A stretch of DNA of 38,176 bases from Seison nebaliae (GCA_023231475.1 JALJEE010000863.1:1-38176), one strand, 5' to 3'; numbered from the stretch's first letter, positions 25,312-35,800 are shown. Numbers and translations are program-made. The notes: generated by a model not told the origin, from the letters alone.

Positions 25312-27153
25312 ATGCATCCAAGGTATAAGAATGATGAAGAGATAATAGTTAGGAACCCACTTGAAAATCCACCTTCAATTAAGAACACATTCGATATATG
25401 TAGACCGATTTCGCTTCTGCAAATTATAATGTTTACTCCGTCATTAATGAAAATACTGATCGAAAATAATATGTGTTCGCCGGATATATGTAATATATTA
25501 AATAAGGTAAATTCGACTGAAAGTCACGATTTATGCATGTTCCCCGAAAATACTCCATATGCATACTTGAGACATGAAATCTTGATCTTATGTGGATGTC
25601 ACAAAATAAAACTTGACAGATTAGAAAAAACATCTCAATTTTCTTATGGTTCTGTATGTCCAAATTTAGGGATTACAGATATCAGTTTTTCTCTGCACAA
25701 CTTCTTTCGATTGTTATATTTCGATTATAGATTTAAAAGCGGTAGAACAGAAAGTCAAGGAAAGATATCATTGAACAGAAACAGAATATCGGATTTAAAT
25801 AAGAGAAACTTTGATTTTCAAAAATTACATCCAAAGTCGCCAAAATTTGTTGACTTCCGTCAATCGAATAGTCACATGAAAAACCATTTCAGAGATATAA
25901 TAACAACATCGACAATAAGTTCATTAGTTTTAATTGTCAATTATCTTTTTTACGGTCCAGATGAAATGGTCGCTATAATAGTTTTAAAAAATGCAGGTCC
26001 AATAGTCGTGAAAGAACAAGATTTCCATACGATATCCAAAGATTTCTTTGCGTATTTTGTTCCAATTAATTTAATGTTCATAAATATCAATACAACGGAA
26101 AATGATGAAAAATTTTATGTTTTAAATGAGACAATGCTTGAATACATGGACTCTTTAAAAATCCGACCATTTAATGACCGATTTACAGGATTTTCAAGGA
26201 ACTTAGAAAATCATTTTCGGGAAGTTACCAAGCAGCATGGCCTTCCTAAAATTGTGGCAATATCCGAAGCTTATGGAGATCCATTGTCTTTAGAATTATC
26301 CTACGACGTAATTTGTGAACTAAGTAAAATATTTCGTAAGTTTTATGATGCAGCCAAGGTGAGAAATAAGTTTTTTAAAAGCAAATTCTCTAAAAAGCAT
26401 GGCCAAACATTGAATAATGAAAAACTTGATCAAATTATTAAAGAAAACTGGAATGATACCGTCACGGTTAGTGGCTTTCGACCGAAATTACCAGACGATT
26501 TTTGGGATGGAGAAATTCCGCGTAAACAAGACCTATTTCGCGGTTACTACAAATCATATAACCAAAATTATTATACACTTTATGCATTCGAAATAGTTGT
26601 AGAGCCACTTATGTTTAAGCTGAATGAGCAGATAATAAATGGAACTGCTCTTCCAGAAAACTTCTTCTTTTGGCGTCAACGTCGTATGGACGAATTAATG
26701 AATAAAGCGAAAAGACTTCATGGAAAGCATTTATCGGATCACGATAATATTTTAATTGAAAAACGAATACGGAAATTTATTACTCCTATTGTTCACAAAG
26801 AAGCATTAGCCATGGCTCATGCGTATTATATTAAGCAACAAAGTGGTTTGGGTAAAATGACAACAGACAAATTCATTAGATTTGAAGAAGTTGAAAAGGA
26901 TGGTCATGGACTTGCTGTTATTAAATCTATTTCAACTAAGACTTGGTATTTGATTAGTAATGATGTAGTTGTACAATTACGAGATTTGAAAACTTTGTTA
27001 GGCGGACAATACGGTTATATTATCGAAACTATGTTTTGGTATGGAGAAAATTCTTACGAAAATGACATTCATAAATTAAGGCCTTTGGTCGAACCAATAA
27101 TAACCAAACACTACGGATTAGGGAAAAAAAATGTTCAAAACAATATTTTCTAG
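25312..27153 (+). CDS. Unrecognised 613-residue protein, intronless
   Basis: A single uninterrupted frame of 613 residues, the longest in the window. I recognise no domain. There is no signal peptide or clear membrane span, although hydrophobic stretches occur near residues 205-235 (SSLVLIVNYLFYG, MVAIIVLKNAGPIVV). The second half is better structured in appearance: DDFWDGEIPRKQDLFRGYYK (about 396-415), FFFWRQRRMDELMNKAK, a Lys/Arg helix, then HKEALAMAHAYYIKQQ and a beta-rich tail (GLAVIKSISTKTWYLIS). Length without a stop in AT-rich DNA makes it almost certainly a real or recently functional gene. It sits beside another intronless gene and lacks the short introns found in many neighbours. 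Transfer from bacteria, a virus or a mobile element is possible but not shown. Confidence 0.75.
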   Translation: MHPRYKNDEEIIVRNPLENPPSIKNTFDICRPISLLQIIMFTPSLMKILIENNMCSPDICNILNKVNSTESHDLCMFPENTPYAYLRHEILILCGCHKIKLDRLEKTSQFSYGSVCPNLGITDISFSLHNFFRLLYFDYRFKSGRTESQGKISLNRNRISDLNKRNFDFQKLHPKSPKFVDFRQSNSHMKNHFRDIITTSTISSLVLIVNYLFYGPDEMVAIIVLKNAGPIVVKEQDFHTISKDFFAYFVPINLMFININTTENDEKFYVLNETMLEYMDSLKIRPFNDRFTGFSRNLENHFREVTKQHGLPKIVAISEAYGDPLSLELSYDVICELSKIFRKFYDAAKVRNKFFKSKFSKKHGQTLNNEKLDQIIKENWNDTVTVSGFRPKLPDDFWDGEIPRKQDLFRGYYKSYNQNYYTLYAFEIVVEPLMFKLNEQIINGTALPENFFFWRQRRMDELMNKAKRLHGKHLSDHDNILIEKRIRKFITPIVHKEALAMAHAYYIKQQSGLGKMTTDKFIRFEEVEKDGHGLAVIKSISTKTWYLISNDVVVQLRDLKTLLGGQYGYIIETMFWYGENSYENDIHKLRPLVEPIITKHYGLGKKNVQNNIF

Positions 27154-27974
27154 AATCATTTCTTCAACTCAAGTTATTCTTCTAGACAGATACTTACCTC
27201 AAGGTAAATATATGTTGTTCATAAAACCTAAACAACAGAAAGTTTAGTTATTACTATAATATAAACAGTATATAAATTATTATCAGCTTCGATTTTTTTA
27301 GTACATTCTAACTTGGAAATACTAAACCTTCCGAATAATTCTTATGACACAATTTATTTTGAGATATATTTTGAAAAATATTGTGAGATACTCCTTTTTC
27401 TCGAATATTATTCTCATCTTCGATAAACGGAAGGTATCCCCGAAGTTTCTCTTTGCATTGTGCATTAAAAAAATACTTACTGTTAAAATGATGATTTGGA
27501 GTCTATAGATCTTGTAAATATATATATTTAATAATGATCGTCCTTCGAAAGATATGACGTATATTAATACACAGAAGGGTATAAAACGTTGTGCTACAAA
27601 TATTTTTTTGAGTTCAAAAGAATATATGTTTCATGAAAATTAATGTTCACATAAGGTAAAACTTTCCAGTTGCTTAAGGTTGAATTGGTCGTTATAAATT
27701 CAAATTTAGAAATAAATTCAATAGAAATTTGTCAAGTATTTTTTTTACATAACTTTATATTTCTTTTTTTGTGAGTAAAATTAGAGACATAATAAATTGA
27801 ACATAATAAAAATAACTAAAATTAATGAATTGCGAGGAGTGTATTATATTAATTGTATTAAGGTTAATTGAAGCGTGAAAATATCATTGAGCTTATACGT
27901 ATGTATTAAATGGTAGGACTAAACTTCATGGAAAAATGATCACTAGACCTTATCGTTAGAAAAATTAATGTGCA
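27154..27974. other. Intergenic, orphan gene to LicD-like gene
   Basis: About 820 bp of AT-rich sequence. No supported gene. A TATAAAA-like element occurs near 27,580, far from the next start, so it is not called a promoter. Confidence 0.45.
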
Positions 27975-28844
27975 ATGTTTGGTTTTCGAAGAACACTAGT
28001 CCGAATTTCGGTCATACGATATGGAAGAAAACGAACGGTATTGATTGCCTTGGGTCTGGTCATAGTTGTAATATATTTCCTCCATTTCCGTATTCTTCCT
28101 TCTTCCATGGGCTACTATAATGACGAATGTTTCATAAAAGAAGAGAAACGATTCTATATGAGACTCGTCCTCCATACAGCTATTGCATCACTACTGAAAT
28201 TGAACCAGATATTCTGGATATCTTCTGGTACTCTACTTGGTTTTATCCGTCATCATGATATCATTCCTTGGGATGGCGATATCGATATTGATAAATTGAG
28301 AGAAGTGAACAAAACATACGAAATGGATTTACAAAAGAAATATATTAATCTGATGTCCATACCGATTTTGGGATGTAAAGGAAATTACGATCTGATGGTC
28401 TGTAAGGAAACCGTCAAAATTGGATTCATTTTATGGTCGTGGAGAGGCCGACAACTAAATGAGAAAATGATTCGAAAAACAAATAAATATTTGTTTGACA
28501 AAGAACATACATATAATAAATCTTTCTTGAACAGAATATTAAGGAAATTTAAAATAACAACATATTTTACTCGAGAAATTCTTCCAATCCATTGGAAGTT
28601 GTTGAATGGAGAAGAAATGAATGAAGTGCAGGTAAAATCCAAATACGAAACATTTTACAAGTCGCTATTTCAAATTGCAACACCGAAAGATGACATGGAG
28701 AGAACGATAATGAGAAAAAATTTAGATTATATGATGGAAAAACTGCCGAAACCATTCGTCAATGAACCAGAGAACTTCCTCAGTCGATTATATCCGTTAG
28801 GTTGGAAGAAAGAAAGACCTTTCAAATGGAAATGTTACGTTTAA
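27975..28844 (+). CDS. LicD/fukutin-like phosphotransferase-fold protein, type II membrane
   Basis: Intronless, 289 residues. A basic N-terminus followed by one membrane segment (about 21-39, VLIALGLVIVVIYFLHF) indicates a type II Golgi or ER protein. The LicD motif is clear at 81-105: WISSGTLLGFIRHHDIIPWD then GDIDI, giving the nucleotidyltransferase-type Asp pair D100/D102 (plus D104). The rest (LPIHWKLLNGEEMNEV, a terminal LYPLGWKK) follows the LicD/FKTN layout. Family members transfer phosphorylated sugars, phosphocholine or ribitol-phosphate onto glycans; fukutin and FKRP act on alpha-dystroglycan. The acceptor here is unknown and the sequence is divergent. Compared with fukutin (about 460 residues) it lacks the long N-terminal region. 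Confidence 0.82.
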   Translation: MFGFRRTLVRISVIRYGRKRTVLIALGLVIVVIYFLHFRILPSSMGYYNDECFIKEEKRFYMRLVLHTAIASLLKLNQIFWISSGTLLGFIRHHDIIPWDGDIDIDKLREVNKTYEMDLQKKYINLMSIPILGCKGNYDLMVCKETVKIGFILWSWRGRQLNEKMIRKTNKYLFDKEHTYNKSFLNRILRKFKITTYFTREILPIHWKLLNGEEMNEVQVKSKYETFYKSLFQIATPKDDMERTIMRKNLDYMMEKLPKPFVNEPENFLSRLYPLGWKKERPFKWKCYV

Positions 28845-29052
28845 ACACCATTATTATTAATTATTAATTATTGTTAATTTTTAATTTGCAAAGTTAAATT
28901 TTTTGAAGTTAATTTTTTGTTTGAAGAATTTGTCCAATTTAAGAAAAAAATTTTTTGTTAGAAATTTTCAATATAAAGTTAAATTAATTATATGATAATT
29001 GTATGGAAATAGATTGAGATAAATAAGGAAAACTATGTGGAATGAGAAAGGT

Positions 29053-30266
29053 TCATAATAATTTTTGAATTCGACTTAAGTTAATAGTTGTCGCGCGCGT
29101 TATATATTTTTCAATTACCTTTCGTTCTTTCAAGTCTAAGTAAAAGTTGATATTATATCGAAAAATTGTGTCTCCTACTTCAACAGATAATCTGTCCATA
29201 TATTCTACTGCCCCATTCACTTCTATGTCGTTCGATCTGGAATGAAATAGAGAATGAAAAAAAAATTTTTTAAAAATTTAAACTTTTTTCTTCCTTTCAG
29301 ATACAATTTTGAACGATATATGTAAAATTTCCAATGGACAATTTCATCTCGACATTTTTCTGAATTGCGATTACTCCTTCTTCGTTTTGATGAAATATCT
29401 GGATTTATTCGTTGTTTCGTTGCCACTTCTGATTTTCTTTTTTGTTTCGATGAGACCTCTGAACTTTTTCTGCGTTTTGCGGAAACTTCTGATTTTCGTT
29501 TTTCTTTCAATGTGACTACTGAATTTTTTCTGGGTTTTGAGAAAACTTCTGATTTTCTTTTTTGTTTCGATGAGACGACTGAACTTTTTCTTCGCTTTGG
29601 CCTAATTTCGGGACTTTTTATTTGTTTTGGAGATATTTCAGGACTGCTTATTTGTGGTATTGATTCATCTGAACATATTATTCGTTGTGGTAATATTTCG
29701 GGACTTCTTATTTGTTGTGGTGACATTTCGAGACGCCTTGTTTGTTGTGGTGAATTTCTAATACTGTTATTTCTGTTGTACAACATTGTTTCTTTCGTAA
29801 GTTTATTAGAATTTTTTGTTGATTTATTTCTACTACTCGATATCTTCCTTTTCTTCTCATCCATTTTTGTACATCGACTTACCATAGTTCCTTTCGGCGT
29901 TTCCAAGAGCACTTCTCCATTCCATGGTAAATCGGATATCATTGATAATTTTCGTTTCCTCTTTCTTCGAAAAGTCGGTTCGTCGTCTAGAATGGTTGAG
30001 TTCGATCTTTGATAAATCGGAGTTAATGCATCAGGAATGAATTTCGGTCTATCATATTCGTTGGTACAACAATGTACTGATATTATGGGCAATTTGAGAA
30101 ATAAGACGTGGTAACTAATATTGCACTTCGAACAACATTCTTCTACCGTTATTATATTGACGTCACAAGAATGATTCACTAAAATGATTGATATTTCTTT
30201 TATTAGCTGGTTATGGAATAATCTGTTATGATCTGAAGATCTTTCAAAAATAGGAGTGGAAGTCAT
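29053..30266 (-). CDS. Basic repeat protein, possibly SANTA-domain (Mis18BP1/KNL2-like)
   Basis: Exons on the minus strand 30266-29284 and 29236-29053 with a 47-bp intron (GTTTAA...TTCCAG); about 388 residues. The second exon adds 60 codons and a stop. The N-terminus has cysteines (EECCSKC, HCC). Residues 171-300 are thirteen exact 10-residue repeats, many KRKSE or RRKSS. The C-terminus (about 307-375: HWKFYIYRSKLYLKG, then VNGAVEYMDRLSVEV) resembles the W...LYLxG...S/N-x-A-I-x-x-R pattern of SANTA domains found in kinetochore proteins Mis18BP1/KNL2. That match is weak and from memory of the pattern only. A possible extra 39-bp in-frame intron lies near residues 51-63. Divergent from the proteasome gene. 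Confidence 0.6.
29367..29756 (-). repeat. Coding minisatellite, 13 x 30 bp
   Basis: Thirteen 30-bp units without insertions encode 10-residue repeats with consensus close to S-S/P-K-Q/R-x-R-K-S-S/P-E followed by V or I. The upstream units are SPQQ/SPE-rich and the later ones KRKSE-rich. On the opposite strand the same array makes a long artificial open frame. Confidence 0.85.
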
Positions 30267-31132
30267 AATCTAACATAAAGAAAAAATATAATTATTACTG
30301 ATTAACAATAAAATAAGAAAATCAGAAAATTAGTAATTTATGATCGGTTAAGATAGTTAGCTAAACTTCCAAATGAACGGAATTTAATTATTTTCAAAAT
30401 ATCTCCAAGAATTTTTTTTATTAAAACTTCCAACGACTCATTTAAAAGAAAAATTATATTTACACAAATGCAACAAAACACGAAAATAATAATCAGATAT
30501 TTCTATTAAACTATTCTTAAGCTTAATAATACTAGTGATATGTACCATATTTGAGTGTTGTACCAAATAACAATAAGAACAGAATAAAGAACGAATATTA
30601 TTTATAAACTTTTTTTTATTATTCTAATTTAGCACTTTTATATTTTTATTCTATTCCTTAATTTCTTTTTTTCCTTTAAAACTATTCCATATTTATTTCA
30701 GTTCCCATAATCTCTAATAAACATATGATTTATAAGAGATAAATGGATATGAGTGAAATTTCTTCATTCGATTTCTTTCAATATATATGATTTTCATAGA
30801 AATTCAATAAAACTTCTTGAAACAGAACCGTTAGAATGGAAAAAACAAAATTACGATTAATCAAAATACGAATTGAATTGCTTCGATTTACAATGTTTCT
30901 ACTAAATTTCTTAACATTTTCTAACAGTTCATATACTATAAAGAAAAAGAAAGATGGAATCAATTGATTGAAATCAAACGGATTATGAAAGTGTTCTAAA
31001 GAGGAATGTGTGAGAATAAATTTTGGAAGATAAAATAATTTCATAATAAATTTAAAATTGGAAGTTTAAGCTCATCTGAAAAATCAGAAATAAAGAGAAG
31101 ATTATAACGAGAAATTTATTTTCGAATTAGTC
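30267..31132. other. Divergent intergenic region between the repeat protein and PSMA7
   Basis: About 866 bp. It probably contains both promoters and perhaps the small minus-strand frame at 30778-31044. Otherwise AT-rich without recognised features. Confidence 0.45.
30778..31044 (-). CDS. Possible small protein, 88 residues
   Basis: An ATG-started frame of 88 residues, rich in Phe, Leu, Ile and Asn, with hydrophobic stretches (LIPSFFFFIVYEL, FSILTVLFQEVLL). Its start is 88 bp from the divergent PSMA7 start, and AATAAA on the minus strand (rc of 30692-30697) lies about 80 bp after the stop, which suits a small gene. No family is recognised, and AT-rich DNA readily gives such frames, so it may be chance. 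Confidence 0.25.
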   Translation of the reverse strand: MKLFYLPKFILTHSSLEHFHNPFDFNQLIPSFFFFIVYELLENVKKFSRNIVNRSNSIRILINRNFVFSILTVLFQEVLLNFYENHIY

Positions 31133-31885
31133 ATGTCACGATACGATCGCGCGATAACTGTATTCTCACCGGACGGACATCTGTTTCAAGTGGAGTATGC
31201 ACAAGAAGCTGTGAAGAAAGGATCGACGGCAGTAGCTATTCGTGGGAAGGATGTGGTCGTTCTAGGCGTAGAGAAGAAAGCCGTTGCTATGTTGCAAGAG
31301 GAGAGAACGGTCCGTAAAATTGCTTTATTGGACGATCATGTGGCATTGGCATTTGCCGGTTTGACAGCTGATGCGCGTATTTTAATTAATCGTGCTCGTA
31401 TCGAATGTCAAAGTCATAAGTTGACAGTGGAAGATCCGGTGACAGTCGAATATATCACCAGATATATTGCTCGATTGAAACAGAAATATACTCAGAGTAA
31501 TGGTCGACGTCCATTCGGATTATCGATGTTAATCATCGGTTTTGATTATGATGGCACTCCACGTTTATATCATACCGATCCTTCAGGAACATATAATGAA
31601 TGGAAAGCGAATGCCATCGGTCGAAATTCGAAAACGGTTCGAGAATTTCTCGAAAAAAATTATTTCTCATTAGAGAATTTGAATGAAAATGAATGTGTAA
31701 AATTGTGTCTTCGTGCACTATTGGAAGTGGTTCAATCAGGTAGCAGGAATGTGGAATTGGCAGTGATGAAACGTGGAAAGAAATTGGAATTGATAGAACC
31801 AGAAGAAATTCAACGATTTCTTAAAGAGATCGAAGAAGAACAAGAGAAAGCGGAAAACGAAAAGAAGAGAGCTTCGGGAAAATAA
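31133..31885 (+). CDS. PSMA7: 20S proteasome alpha-type subunit 7 (alpha4)
   Basis: Intronless, 250 residues, the normal length. It opens with the alpha-subunit N-terminal signature ([20 protein letters not shown], then [15 protein letters not shown]), followed by [67 protein letters not shown] and a Lys/Glu-rich tail ([13 protein letters not shown]). This subunit forms part of the outer ring of the 20S core and takes part in gate control and regulator docking. The fuller match to alpha4 than to other alphas comes from the [14 protein letters not shown] start. Converges with the dispanin gene; stops are about 150 bp apart. Confidence 0.97.
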   Translation: MSRYDRAITVFSPDGHLFQVEYAQEAVKKGSTAVAIRGKDVVVLGVEKKAVAMLQEERTVRKIALLDDHVALAFAGLTADARILINRARIECQSHKLTVEDPVTVEYITRYIARLKQKYTQSNGRRPFGLSMLIIGFDYDGTPRLYHTDPSGTYNEWKANAIGRNSKTVREFLEKNYFSLENLNENECVKLCLRALLEVVQSGSRNVELAVMKRGKKLELIEPEEIQRFLKEIEEEQEKAENEKKRASGK

Positions 31886-32036
31886 ATTGATTATTTTAAA
31901 TTAATAGATCATTATCGTCGTCTTATTCTAATATTATTATTATTATTAATATTATTCAAAATTATTTGTCCTTAAAAAAAACTTTATAAGAAATTGTATT
32001 TTTTCCATTCGATATGATTGGAGAAAGTAATTTTAT

Positions 32037-32978
32037 TTAAGAATTGCCCTTCTGTAAAGTAGATAAAATTAATGAAGAGTTTGTAGTATTTTTAGGAAAA
32101 AATTTCGGATGTCTTTTCGGTTGTGAAGAGGAAGTACGATTTTTAAGAATGTTTGGTAGAAACTTATTATGACGTAAATTATTGAAGACGTTAAGAACAG
32201 TAGAAGTGAGGGAATGTAGACGAAATGTTCGTGCTGGACTGTTGATTGGACATATGTTGTCTATTGGACGGTTGAATGTTGGATGACGACAGATGATGAT
32301 GATAAGTAGATTGACAAATAATCCAAGTAAGATCGTCGCGATGGCAATTGTCAAAGCAATTTTAGCGTAACATTTCGATTCATTCCTAGCACCTCTTTCA
32401 TTTGCATCAACGGATAGGAATGAGAAAATGATAGCAAAGCAACCTGAATAAGAGAAATGTGAAAATAAATTAAAATGTGAAAAAGTAAACCGAGACACGG
32501 ATTACAACAGAGACATGAGAAGAATGATGGAAGTAGATGTGAGGTTGTTTCGATATCGTTATCAGATTCGTAATTTATATTGTTCCTTCTAGAACGATGA
32601 TAATATGAATCTATAAAATATAAGAATATATATGTGGAGAGAAAATTTAAAAAAAGTTGAACTTGTTAGAGGTAGTTGTTCGTCGAGTGTGATGGGATGA
32701 TTGATTTCGATGAATTGTTGTGGATCGATCGGTTTGTTCACTATGATATATTCCTCATCGTCAACGATGTGTAATGATGGATTATTTACAATTTCATCAT
32801 ATGAAGGAGGATCATTATTCGTCACACAATTCTTCCCACTACATAAACATGTTCTCGTCTCAATTCCTTCTTCATTCGAATTATCTATACCTGGTAATAG
32901 TTGAGTGTTCTCGGTTGCTTGCTGTGATGATAATTGTGAGTTAGGAATAATCTCCGATGATACGTCATTGTTCGACAT
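32037..32978 (-). CDS. CD225/dispanin-family membrane protein with PPxY motif
   Basis: Exons on the minus strand: 32978-32663, 32610-32491, 32443-32037; introns 52 and 47 bp; about 280 residues. The hidden middle exon supplies the first half of the domain: LLPSFFSCLCCNPCLG joins to CFAIIFSFLSVDANERGARN, then AKIALTIAIATILLGLFVNLLIIII. This is the CD225 layout: a cysteine-containing re-entrant or membrane segment, a cytoplasmic loop with N-E-R-G, and a second membrane helix. The cysteines before the loop are possible palmitoylation sites. The N-terminal half is acidic and contains DPPSYDEI (about residues 66-73), a PPxY motif that could bind WW-domain ubiquitin ligases. The C-terminal tail is basic. 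The family includes IFITM, TMEM and PRRT proteins with trafficking roles; which branch is unclear. The start chosen is the ATG after GTACC. Confidence 0.82.
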
Positions 32979-33762
32979 GGTACTCAAAAAGTAAAGAAAA
33001 TGATGATGCTCTTTGAGAAATTGAATGAACAAATGTAAATCAAATAAAAGTTGAATTGATAAAACTAAAAAAGAAACATTGGCAAATGAATTTGATTTAT
33101 ATGGACCGTATTTGAGTGGAAAGTATTGTATTTGAAAATTGAAAGGAAATTTTGGGTTGAGCTCGTCAGATAAGTCGAAATGTGAAAAGAAACCGAATAT
33201 AAATTAAAATTAATCAATTCACTTTTTTCTACGAACGACGATATTTAATATATTTCCGAAAGAAATTTCCTTTCACTAAAAAAAAACTTCTAACAATTTA
33301 ATACTCTCCAGCTGTTTCCTTCTCGGAGCGAACCAATTCCTCCCCCTCGCTCACATTAGGGAAGATTAAGTGAATTTCCATTAAATAATTTTTCTTACAA
33401 CTGAGAATTACCGCAAGAGGAATTATGAATTCATTATGTAATATCTACACAGACAATATCTCAACGAGTTTAATTTCAGTATCGAGGAGAGTATGTGGCA
33501 CTCTCTCAAAACGTAAATTTTATTAGAAATTCTGTTGCCATGACAACCAGGAAAAAATGGTTTATTATTATTATTATTTTATCCACTTCATTCAATGGAT
33601 TGCTCATCGTTCATGACTTACAAATTTGCAGTTATTTATAAATAAAATTGACCGGAAATCTAATGGAACATGCGACATCTAGTCGATTTTTCTGAACTGA
33701 ATATAACTGGAATTATTTTCGTCTAAAAATCAGATTTAATGATCTAAATCATAATGATGAAT
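32979..33762. other. Intergenic, upstream of the dispanin gene
   Basis: About 780 bp of AT-rich sequence with short poly-T and TTA/TAT runs (for example near 33,560). No coding sequence is supported. It presumably contains the dispanin promoter and the 3' flank of the small minus-strand gene. Confidence 0.45.
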
Positions 33763-33936
33763 TTAATGAATTCTTTCATCGGCGGCATCTCTCCCATCGA
33801 AAATTGGACGTGGTAGTGGTGGCATGATGCCAAATGTTTCAGCTACATGTTCCTAATTATTCTATCGAAAGAAATCGGATTTTATTCTCACAGTTATTGT
33901 CACTTCAAATTTATATAGAAAGAATCGTCTTGTCAT
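33763..33936 (-). CDS. Possible two-exon microprotein, about 44 residues
   Basis: Minus-strand exons 33936-33892 and 33852-33763 with a 39-bp intron (GTGAGA...AATTAG). The product begins MTRRFFLYKFEVTIT and ends in GIMPPLPRPIFDGRDAADER. The second exon is compositionally distinct from the surrounding AT-rich DNA (Pro, Arg, Asp, Ala codons), which is why it is noted. It may instead be the last exon of a longer gene whose upstream exons I could not find. No family is recognised. Confidence 0.35.
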
Positions 33937-34262
33937 TCTCTCATAGAGAATTATTTAGTAGAAAATCAGAATAATTATACTCCTGACTGTTATATAATTG
34001 AGTATCGGATATTAATCCGACTTAAAATTAATTTTCCATTAAATTTCTACAATTCGATTAAGAATTTTACATGTTTTCTTCGAGAAACAATTCTACTCAT
34101 TTCTCGAAAGTTTTCAGCTTAGAAATTCTATTAATTTTAATGTAAGAGGATTGAAAATGAAGAAAAGTTTGTTTGACGATTTAAGAATTTTTGGCGGTCT
34201 TTCAAATAATATGATTAAACATTAAAAACACGTAAGTATTAGATTGAAATAGAATTGTTAGG

Positions 34263-35258
34263 ATGACTGTAAGTATCGTTCGATTATTGGAGATCAGAGG
34301 AGAAATACAAAAGTTGAATTTTATTCATTTTCAAGTGTATGAACTGAAATTTCAAGAGAGATCGCAATTTTTGAAAAGTTGCGAAGGAATACTGAAGATG
34401 GGGCTAGAGATTTTCATAAGAAAATCGCAGAATATATTTTCGAATTAGAACTACGTGTTGAAGAAGTCAGTATATTTTTCGAAGAGTTCCAAATATATTT
34501 CTGTCTTCTTATCGTGATTGTTTCAATGCCAAGCAGATTTCTATTGAATTGGAGAATGTTGGGAAATTTGGACTGGACATGTCGAATAGATCGAAATCTC
34601 CAACATTGTCTGAAGTATCTTCTTATTTGCCTTTGGCTTCTCCCATGAAAATCGACAGAATTAATTGTCTTCAACTTGACAAATCAATTCAATGTACTGG
34701 TACTGATCAAACAACACAATCGTCATCTAAGTTGACACTTGAGCGTAATGTTACGAAAGTTCACATAGCTCCAGAAGAAGACGGAAATAATATGCAAATG
34801 AGAAATTGTCAATTGTCGAATTTCTGCAATTTCCCACATCCGATTCAACAGATGCTACCAAGACCTTTCGATTACAATCCACTTCCTCCACCATACCTAA
34901 ATCCAATCCTTTCTGCACTTCCTTCCATATCTACGGGACAGAACTACTGTCCATATAAAGAAAATCAAAAATCGAATTCGAATGTTAAGGAGTTAAGAGT
35001 CGCTTCACGCAAATTAGAAGTTAGTCGTTTTTCTTATTATTCAAGTACACTCCTAATGATTAGGTAAGATTAGTTGACATTCGAGTTTGATCAATATTGA
35101 TGAGTCTTGTTATTGAATGAGTGAATTTTCCTCTAGTTTTCTTTCCAATTAATTCTCCTCATTCGATTCCTCTTTCCTCTCGTCAGTTTTCCGGAGTTAG
35201 ATGTATGTAATTGTAAAAGTAGAGAATGAATGGACAAAACTTTAGATTAATTTAAATT

Positions 35259-35294
<36 letters not shown>

Positions 35295-35734
35295 GTGCAG
35301 AATGGTATAAATCAATAATAAGAGTATAATCATATAAAGAAATTGAGTGCATGAAAAGAATAATAATTTATGTGGAATTCTCTGTTTCCTTTAGAAATCG
35401 TTGAAATTAGTGAATGAATTAATATTAACTGGAACTTTCAACAATGCAATCAGTCCAAAGAACGAAAAAAATATTTCACAATCATTTCCTTCTCGTTATT
35501 TCTAATTATTAGTTTCTTCTAATAATTCTTCTTTCCTATCACATAGGTACTACGGCACCCTTTAATCTTCAATATCAACCCAACGATTTCATGGGACTTC
35601 TAGGTAACAAAGATTTGGAACATTATAAAAATGACTTTCGTCACCAATTTTATATGTCACTGAATCGACCTGATCATCATTCCTTATTTGATACTAGCAT
35701 TAAGCGATTGAATGATTCGATGGATTTCAGGTAA
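34263..35734 (+). CDS. Unrecognised coiled-coil protein
   Basis: Proposed exons: 34263-34312, 34357-34465, 34537-35044, 35547-35734; introns 44, 71 and 502 bp; about 284 residues. The first three exons join into a continuous amphipathic helix (LLEIRGEIQKEIAIFEKLRR, later KKIAEYIFELELRVEEISIE), a likely coiled coil at about residues 5-62. The rest is Ser/Pro/Asn-rich (SKSPTLSEVSSYLPLASP, PLPPPYLNP) and probably disordered, ending FNLQYQPNDFMGLLGN. The third donor is uncertain: GTACAC at 35045 keeps the frame, while a stronger GTAAGA at 35064 does not fit exon 4; if neither is used the protein stops at 35067. AATAAA at 35795 supports the distal end. The true start may lie further upstream through GTAAGT at 34231. 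Confidence 0.6.
35264..35292. repeat. (GT)n microsatellite
   Basis: About 14 GT dinucleotides in a row, inside the proposed 502-bp third intron of the coiled-coil gene. Confidence 0.95.
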
Positions 35735-35794
35735 TTGTAAAGAAAAGAAGGAAAGAAGAAGGATTGTAGAGAATTAACCCGGAAATTAAATTAG

Positions 35795-35800
35795 AATAAA
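35795..35800 (+). other. Poly(A) signal of the coiled-coil gene
   Basis: AATAAA 60 bases after the stop at 35734, supporting that the gene runs to exon 4. Confidence 0.5.

Noticed and set aside
29365..30012. 215-codon plus-strand frame rich in Phe and Ser
   Set aside because: It is the reverse-strand shadow of the 30-bp coding repeats; the minus strand has the splice site, start and sensible composition.
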